In this document: piece after piece, positions 58,748 to 64,000 of the stretch
Position numbering within the stretch: position 1 is the first letter of the stretch
Layout of the letters: each line of letters opens with the position of its first letter
Translations under genes and position numbers: made by a program
Assembly: GCA_016271365.2 (NCBI GenBank)
Contig: CM057450.1
Coordinates: 1,806,375,967-1,806,439,966 of the forward strand
Direction of reading: 5' to 3'
Length of the DNA: 64,000 bases
From: Neoceratodus forsteri
Taxonomy: Eukaryota; Chordata; Ceratodontiformes; Ceratodontidae
The notes under the pieces: generated by a model
The model's input: only the letters and a program-made list of their open reading frames with translations
Told to the model about the DNA's origin: nothing
The model's database searches: none

Positions 58748-59637
58748 CTAGTTTAAATATTCTGCAAAGACATCAAACTTCTTCCCCAATGCACTGACTC
58801 TCTCCTTAGTCAGATGCAGTCCATCAAATTTAAAGAACTTTCACTCCCAAACTGTTGCCAGTTCCCAACAAATTTGTGGCCTTTTTCCTGGCACCAGTCC
58901 TTGAGCCACATGTTTAGCTCCCCCATCTCCTCTTCTCTGACCTTCCGTCCATCTGCCCCCCTCTCCCAGACTGGCAGGATCTCAGAGAAGGAGATGCTGG
59001 ATGAAATGGATGATAGTTTGTCATCCAGCCTGGTCAGGTGTTCCTTAGTCTCCACAACTGACTGGCTGGCGAGATCATTAGTCCCTATGTATACCAGGAC
59101 GTCAATGTTTTCTCCTGCTTCCTGAACAATTTTAGCAATGCGGTCAGTGTCTCTCCACGTTGATGTACCTGGGAGACATCTGACCATTACCCCTTGCTGG
59201 AGATAGGTATCAACTCCCCGAATGATGGAGTCTCCTATGATCAGAAGTTTTTTGGACTTCCTTTTTTCATTTTTTGTTCTGCTTCCTGTTTTGGGTGAGT
59301 TTTGTTGTGCTAGCTTCTGTGCTGCAGTGTCCTCTGCCCCTTTGTTTGTTTTCGGAGATGGGGCACCAAATTTGCCCCTCCTAACCACCTGCCAACCTCT
59401 CGGACCAACTACCCTCTGCGGTCGAGATGCTTTTGTTGGATGTTGGGGAAATGGTGGGTGATTCTTATAATATATTTCCTCTTGAATATGCAATTTGAGG
59501 TGTGCTATCACTGCCCATGATGCCTGGAGCTGAGCCCTTAGATCTCCAATGGCCCAGCATGTAGGACAGTGTCCTAAATCCTGTAAAACTGCCCTTCTGA
59601 AATGTGTTCCGCAGTACCTGCAGTTAATGATATCCAT
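58748..59637 (-). pseudogene. CR1 element J ORF1 (zinc cluster plus esterase), nearly intact
   Basis: This is the best-preserved ORF1 in the window (275 codons open, 58810-59637). The N-terminal zinc-binding cluster reads INCRYCGTHF then LGHCPTCWAIGDL (Cys at residues 6, 9, 24 and 27). A short coil-prone part reads LRAQLQASWAVIAHLKLHI. The SGNH esterase has LLIIGDSIIRGVDTYL (block I), VLVYIGTNDLASQS (block III) and FSEILPVW. A one-base shift at about 58812 separates the final block FDGLHLTKER, with the catalytic Asp and His, and the TAG at 58748-58750. The ATG at 59635-59637 is chosen because it precedes the Cys cluster in both this copy and element A. One frameshift is its only visible lesion. 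Confidence 0.88.
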
Positions 59638-60447
59638 TCCAGATACATTGCTGGGTTTACAACCTGGTCAAAGTAATTAGAAGGAAGAAAATGAAAGCAA
59701 AGGTTTGATTTTGTGTTTTGTTTGTTTTTGTATAACTTGTTATAACATGTTAAATTACTAGTGCCCCTGTAAATGAGGTCACCGTGTGGATACCCCACTG
59801 ATCCGCCCCTTCCTGCTTTGCCACAGGAAATGTCATGACTGTGCTACCCTATAAAGAGTGTAGTGTGGGGTGGTTGGGGTGGGGGTGGGTGGCTGGGCCC
59901 TTCCTCTGCCGAACAAGAACAACCACGGATGAAAGAAACAAGGTGGTAAGAGCAGAAATAATCAACAAGCAACAAATGCAGTAGCCCTGAAAGCTTATCC
60001 TAATGATAGATAAAACTGTAAAACCTGTAAAGCACCACCTATAATAATTTCACAGAAGATATGCCCTGTAAGAAACACTTTGCTACAGAGAAAAATAAAG
60101 CAGTAACAGAAGATATACCTTGCAAAAGACGATTTGAATCAGAAGATTACAACAGTAATCTGTTTGCACACACCTGTAGGCACACCCTGTAATAATGCAG
60201 CAGAAGGTATACCCAGCAACAACAATTTGACTCAGACAGAAATGAAGTAATAAAATGTTAGCAACAAACAGTAACAATCCCTGTGAGTACAAAATAAAAA
60301 TAACAACACACAGTAAATCTGCTAGGCCAAAAGAAGCCTTAATCCTTTCCCTTGCTCTGGTAAGGTTCTTTGCTCTGTCCTTTCAAGCAACCTAGAAGGA
60401 AAGAGCTCAGGTGAAGCTAGGTGCCTTGCCTAGCAAACCTAGTCTTT
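59638..60447 (-). promoter_or_regulatory. CR1 element J 5' UTR
   Basis: About 810 bases, collinear with 10727-11537. It contains the same blocks: a GGGTGGCTGGGCCC-type GC segment, TAAAACTGTAAAACCTGTAA and repeated CAGTAA/TACAG motifs. It ends at the same CTAGTCTT. As in other LINEs this is where the promoter is expected. No binding site was assigned. Confidence 0.6.
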
Positions 60448-60838
60448 CTACATTTATAATAATTGTTTTGTATGTGCATTGAAAATAGTGAGTTATCACC
60501 TTTACATTTCAAACTGTTTGCAGTAATAATCCATCTTTAGGATTGCTTTAATCTTTAGGTTATACTGCCAGCTGATCATTAAACACTACAAATATCTCAA
60601 GGCTAGCTCTGTGGTGTCAACTGGTATTGGTGCCCCATATCAAGATTTCTAAACACTGGCTGTGTTCTTGTCAGTACAGATTTCTGGGGCTGCTACAGCA
60701 CCGACTTCTGTCTTATTCCATTCTCTCTCTTATAGCCTTTTCTGTTACCATTTCGGGTGTGAACTCAAATCTACAAGATGCAAATGTTGATACTTACCTA
60801 CTGGCCTGGCATCATGGGGCCAGCCTTGAAATGTGTAG
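60448..60838. other. Unclassified, with an open frame after an acceptor-like site
   Basis: From 60736 a frame (FSVTISGVNSNLQDANVDTY, then LLAWHHGASLEMC) follows a pyrimidine-rich TTCTCTCTCTTATAG acceptor-like site and stays open to the edge of the DIRS-like element. No donor is visible on this strand. On the opposite strand a CAGTAG/GTAAGTATC donor-like site lies near 60798. Either could be chance. Confidence 0.25.
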
Positions 60839-60880
60839 ATCTTCCCTTGTCAATCTTCACCATTCATTGCTTCCTGGGTG
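60839..60880 (+). repeat. Left inverted terminal repeat
   Basis: ATCTTCCCTTGTCAATCTTC then ACCATTCATTGCTTCCTGGGTG. It pairs with 63754-63793 with only a few differences. Confidence 0.8.
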
Positions 60881-60938
60881 TTATGGCGGTTCCCGTCACG
60901 GGAAGCTTTTAAAGTTGCCTAAGCCCGCCCTCAGAGCG

Positions 60939-60968
60939 GCGTCATGCGTCTGCGCGGCGGCATGACGC
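60939..60968. promoter_or_regulatory. Palindrome near the DIRS-like left end
   Basis: GCGTCATGC and its exact inverse GCATGACGC are separated by 12 GC-rich bases. The arms resemble a CRE/ATF half site (CGTCA). It lies about 60 bases inside the left terminal repeat, where a promoter would be expected. The role is inferred. Confidence 0.4.
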
Positions 60969-61259
60969 GACAACTCCTCCTCCAACTCAGTTCTGTTTCT
61001 CCCGCCGTCGAGGCAGCACCTGTTTCGGGCGTCCATTCTCCACTGCGTCAGCGACTCCTCTTTCCACACTCGGCGCCCGTCGGTAAGACCGTTCTTTTTC
61101 TTTCAGCGCGGGTGTGTTTTCCTACTGTTTTCTTGTTGATTTCGCGTTATGTCGGGTCCGAGCTAAAGCGTGTTCAAGCGGGCGCCTCTACGCGGTGTTA
61201 CTGTGGCGGCATTTCTCCGTCTCGGACCGGCATGCGTTTGTCTTCGTTGCCTGGGACCC

Positions 61260-63600
61260 AACAATGACATGGATTAGATGCGGCGCCTGTTTCTCCATGG
61301 ACGCGTGTCTCGAAGCCAGCCGCGTTCAAGCTTCAGCAAGCCCGCCGACCCCTGCCGGAGACGGCGTGGCTCAAAGGATTCTCAGGTAAGGTCTGAGGCC
61401 TTCCCGGGTCCCTCCGGGCTTCTCTGATCTGAGGAGGAGGGTCTCCTCGTCTTTTCTTGCGAGGCGAGGCCCTTCTGCGGTGTCGAGGGCGTCGTAGTCC
61501 CTCCCGGGCGCGGCGCTGACACCGCCTCGGCAGTCACCTCTTGGAGGTGCAGGCTCCCCCGTGGCGAGGCCCTGAGTCTTTTGGGCCTAGCTCGGGTGGA
61601 CCCTCGACGCCGCCTTCCGAGCGCCGTTTGCGAGATCCTGGCGCCCGTTAGCGGTGCCGGTGATCGAGCAGACACGATTTCAACGCGGTTTGGAGTCCGG
61701 CGCCGTTAGCGCGCGATAATCTCCCTTTGGATCCGGCGCCGTTCGCGGCGCGGTGATCGAGCGGCGCCGTTAAGCGGTACGCTTTGGGCCTTAAGCGCCG
61801 TTGTGGCGTCGATGGACAGAGCGGCGCCGTTGGCGATGCCGCCTGCGCCTTCGGCAGCACCAGCGCCATGGGCCTGGTCCTTCCTCCAGGCGGTGCCCGG
61901 CCTCGCCCCAGCGCCCGTTGGGGGTGGAGCTAGGCCTGGCGGCTACTGGCGAGGAGGCGGTGCCTCCCTTAGTACCCGGGGCGTTGCGGCCCGTAGCCTC
62001 GAGGACCTGGGATGGCCAGCATTGAGGTCCTGCTGGTCTAAGTCCTCCTCGGGAGGCGATGATTCAGACGTGGACCCATCCACAGCACCCCACTCTTGAG
62101 TCTAGGTCCCGGTGGCTAGGAAGTGCCAGGCGGCGCAGCCAGGCCTCCTCTAACCCCCCAGCAGCCTCCTATGAGGTTCCCGGCTGGGGTGGCAGGAGCC
62201 TAAAGGGCAGGCGGGGGTGGCGCAGGGGAGGCTCCTCTCTGGAGACCAGTGACAGCGCTACCTTGCAGGTGCAATCACTCTCTCTAAAGGACAGGGGGCC
62301 TTTGTGAGTGGGAGGAGGGAGCCTCTCGGAGTCCGAGGGTCGAGGGCAGGGGTCTGCTGCTCGGTCTTCCTTGGCCACCTCAGGGGTAGCCAGGGCCAGA
62401 GGCAGAAACTCGCCCCCTCCTCCAGGAATTCTAGGATGTCCGCCGGCGTTTGTGCGGACTGCCCTTCTGGATCCATACAGTCGGGCGTGTCACAGGGAGA
62501 GTTCTCCCCAGGGCTCTTCAGGCTCCGCTTCCCCAGAGTTCCGTTCTGCGGCCTGGTCTGATATCTCAGGATCCCCCTTTCCAGGGCTCCTTTCCCCGGA
62601 TTCCAGAGCCTTGCAGAAACAGTTGCCTCCAGCGGAGGTGCCCCTCTCCCATCTCTCTGCCTTCACCACCCCCCCTCCCAGGCCATGTATCGGCCCTCTG
62701 GATCCTTTATCCTGGGAGCAGTTCAAGGGATTCTGGGCGCCTTCCCCTCGTCGTTGGAATTTTGGCCATGATGCGGCTCTCCTCCACCGCGCAGGAATCC
62801 TCTGGGCATTCAGTTCCCCATCATCTCATCTCCCTCCCTCCTCCGAGGGAGAGACCCCTGCTCATCTGTCCTCCGATGCTGATTTCACAGAATATCAGCG
62901 TTTCCTCGAGGATGGTGAGGATCTCCAGTTTCCCTCGTTCGAGAGAGACAATACCCGAGCAGAGCGGCGTGAATTCCATGGTGAATTCAGTGCCCAGCAT
63001 CTGGTGGTACCTTCCTGGCTATCCCTTCCAGGAGGCGTCTATCCAGTTATGGCAGTCCCCTCTTCTTCAACCCGGCGGACTCCAGCGTGGGTATTGTGCC
63101 CCTCTGGTCTCTAGGTTTCCCTTCCAACCGATCCTCAAGGTTTGGTATACCTGGATACTCCTTCTGGCGCCGTTGCCTGGCGCCGCGACCGCCCACGGAT
63201 TGGACTCTCTCCAGTTAGAGCCGTTGGGAAATGAGTGTTCTCTTCTGCTCAAATGCGGGTGCATGTATTTTGCATCACATCAGGCTCCCACGCTGCCTAC
63301 GCCGGCATCTGTGAGTCGATGATGTCCCAGCTGCTGGCATCTATGCCTGATGCAGACAAACCAGACAAGCCGTTGCCCTCTCCGCGGTAGGCCTGGAGCT
63401 GGCAAGACACAAGCAAGGGCATCTTATGGCGCCAATGAGGTGGCTTCCAGGCTTAGGGGACAGCGATCTGCATCAGGCGGACGGCATGGCTTAGCTCTTT
63501 CAAGGTTGTCACCTGGCCCGGCGTGGGTGATTCGCTCCGCCTTCCGGGGACCGTCTTTTCTCTTCCAGAGCTAGGAGACTTTTACAGGGCTCCCTCCGTC
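61260..63600 (+). pseudogene. DIRS-like gag remnant
   Basis: A short Cys-containing start (TWIRCGACFSMDACLE, near 61265) is followed by a very GC- and Pro-rich region with long frames in several phases (62308-63114 and 62450-63322). Near 63300-63570 the sequence reads AYAGICESMM, SQLLASMPDADK and, after frame changes, GGRHGLALSRLSPGPAWVIR then FRGPSFLF. This resembles, from memory, the conserved end of DIRS Gag, RRxAWLRxSGxxPxxQ followed by PFxGxxLF. Frameshifts and stops show that the copy is dead. Long frames in this GC-rich DNA are expected by chance, so only the C-terminal box supports the call. Confidence 0.4.
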
Positions 63601-63753
63601 TCTCCCTCATCCTCGGAGGCACCTCCTAGCTCTTCTCCCTCTTAGGCTTTCTGAATAAGCCAGGTCTTCTCCTTCTGTTTCTCACCAGCAGAAGGCTGGG
63701 GGTCTTGTTCCCTCAGGGTTGGCCTCTTCCCCTCCAGGGAAGAGGACAATACT

Positions 63754-63793
63754 CACCAGGAAGTAATGAATGGTGAAGATTGACAAGGAAGAT
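63754..63793 (-). repeat. Right inverted terminal repeat
   Basis: CACCAGGAAGTAATGAATGG then TGAAGATTGACAAGGAAGAT, the reverse complement of 60839-60880 with few changes. Confidence 0.8.
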
Positions 63794-64000
63794 AGGAAAA
63801 TTCACGTACCTACCGTAATTCTTGATCTTCTCTTGTATCTTCACCATTCATTACTTACACCTCCCCACCATCCCTCAGTGCCTCTTCCTGTGGCTTCTCC
63901 ACCTCCGCCTCCTTCCTCTCTCTGCATTTATATAAAATATAGGAAAATTTTAAATTTTCCAAAAAAAAAAAAAAAGATCTTTCTTGGGGGTTCTAAAATC
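63794..64000. other. Flank with a third terminal-repeat copy and an A run
   Basis: 63821-63858 repeats the left terminal sequence in direct orientation (GATCTTCTCTTGTATCTTCA, CCATTCATTACTTAC). An ACGTACCTACCGTAATT motif precedes it. A run of 16 A follows at 63960-63975. It could be the complementary region of the DIRS-like element or the start of another copy that leaves the window. Confidence 0.45.

Larger units (their letters stand above)
56340..60447 (-). mobile_element. CR1 element J, intact 5' end, 3' end lost
   Basis: Minus-strand CR1 closely related to element A: ORF2 56340-58560, ORF1 58748-59637, 5' UTR 59638-60447. It stops at 56340 in the middle of the ORF2 C-terminal region, at a position equal to about 4540 in element A. 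The last 140 codons and the 3' UTR are missing, which is unusual for a LINE and implies a later deletion or rearrangement. Confidence 0.85.
60839..63793 (+). mobile_element. DIRS-like element, non-autonomous, with inverted ends
   Basis: A GC-rich, CpG-rich unit of about 2.95 kb is framed by inverted terminal repeats of about 40 bases (60839-60880 and 63754-63793). The sequence between holds a gag-like region only. No reverse transcriptase, methyltransferase or tyrosine recombinase was found. Inverted termini plus a third partial copy of the terminus just outside (63821-63858) fit the DIRS plan, in which an inverted repeat is joined to an internal complementary region. Other explanations are a DNA transposon or a duplicated hairpin. 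Orientation is set by the gag-like region. Confidence 0.5.

Noticed and set aside
62308..63322. Two overlapping long ORFs (268 and 290 codons) as host genes
   Set aside because: They overlap in different frames in very GC-rich DNA where stops are rare, lie within the inverted-repeat element, and have no recognisable domain.

Overview
This is an ordinary-looking stretch of a large, repeat-filled vertebrate genome. There are no bacterial-style genes, no operons and almost no host coding sequence. About two thirds of the window is non-LTR retrotransposon of the CR1 clade, in at least ten copies of several subfamilies on both strands. Smaller amounts are L2-like LINEs, one LTR retrotransposon, a DIRS-like tyrosine-recombinase element, a TTAA-flanked foldback MITE, a tRNA-derived SINE and minisatellites. 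The mixture of CR1, L2, DIRS and T2/Kolobok-like elements, with long non-coding stretches, fits an amphibian best. A caecilian seems plausible from the CR1 3' tails, but that is an inference from memory and was not tested.

Layout. 0.4-3.05 kb: truncated CR1 (-). 3.1-3.5 kb: LINE reverse transcriptase fossil. 3.88-11.54 kb: a full-length CR1 (-) split by a second CR1 (+, 6.75-9.59 kb). 11.7-15.6 kb: an almost complete CR1 (+) with ORF1 and ORF2. 16.13-16.24 kb: the one credible host exon. 17.8-21.2 kb: L2-like LINE (-). 21.2-24.7 kb: minisatellite-bearing repeats and CR1 fossils. 25.0-36.15 kb: a three-layer nest, in which an L2-like LINE (+) was entered by a CR1 (-) whose ORF1 was then entered by a 5.6-kb LTR retrotransposon (-). 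36.7-37.9 kb: a hairpin array and a minisatellite family. 38.4-38.9 kb: a tRNA-derived SINE (-). 39.4-39.7 kb: an 80-bp tandem repeat. 40.1-46.1 kb: CR1 (+) split by another CR1 (-). 47.7-48.7 kb: L2 3' end. 49.88-50.69 kb: foldback MITE. 50.8-54.5, 54.5-55.8 and 56.3-60.45 kb: three CR1 copies (-). 60.84-63.79 kb: a GC-rich DIRS-like non-autonomous element with inverted ends.

How the parts work together. The CR1 copies share one design. ORF1 has a C2C2-type cysteine cluster, a short coiled coil and an SGNH/GDSL esterase domain. ORF2 has an apurinic-like endonuclease followed by a reverse transcriptase with a YADD-type box, here usually FADD. Almost every copy carries frameshifts and stops, so they are annotated as pseudogenes. 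The nested insertions give a relative age order. The host exon implies that part of the window lies in a large intron of an unidentified gene on the + strand.
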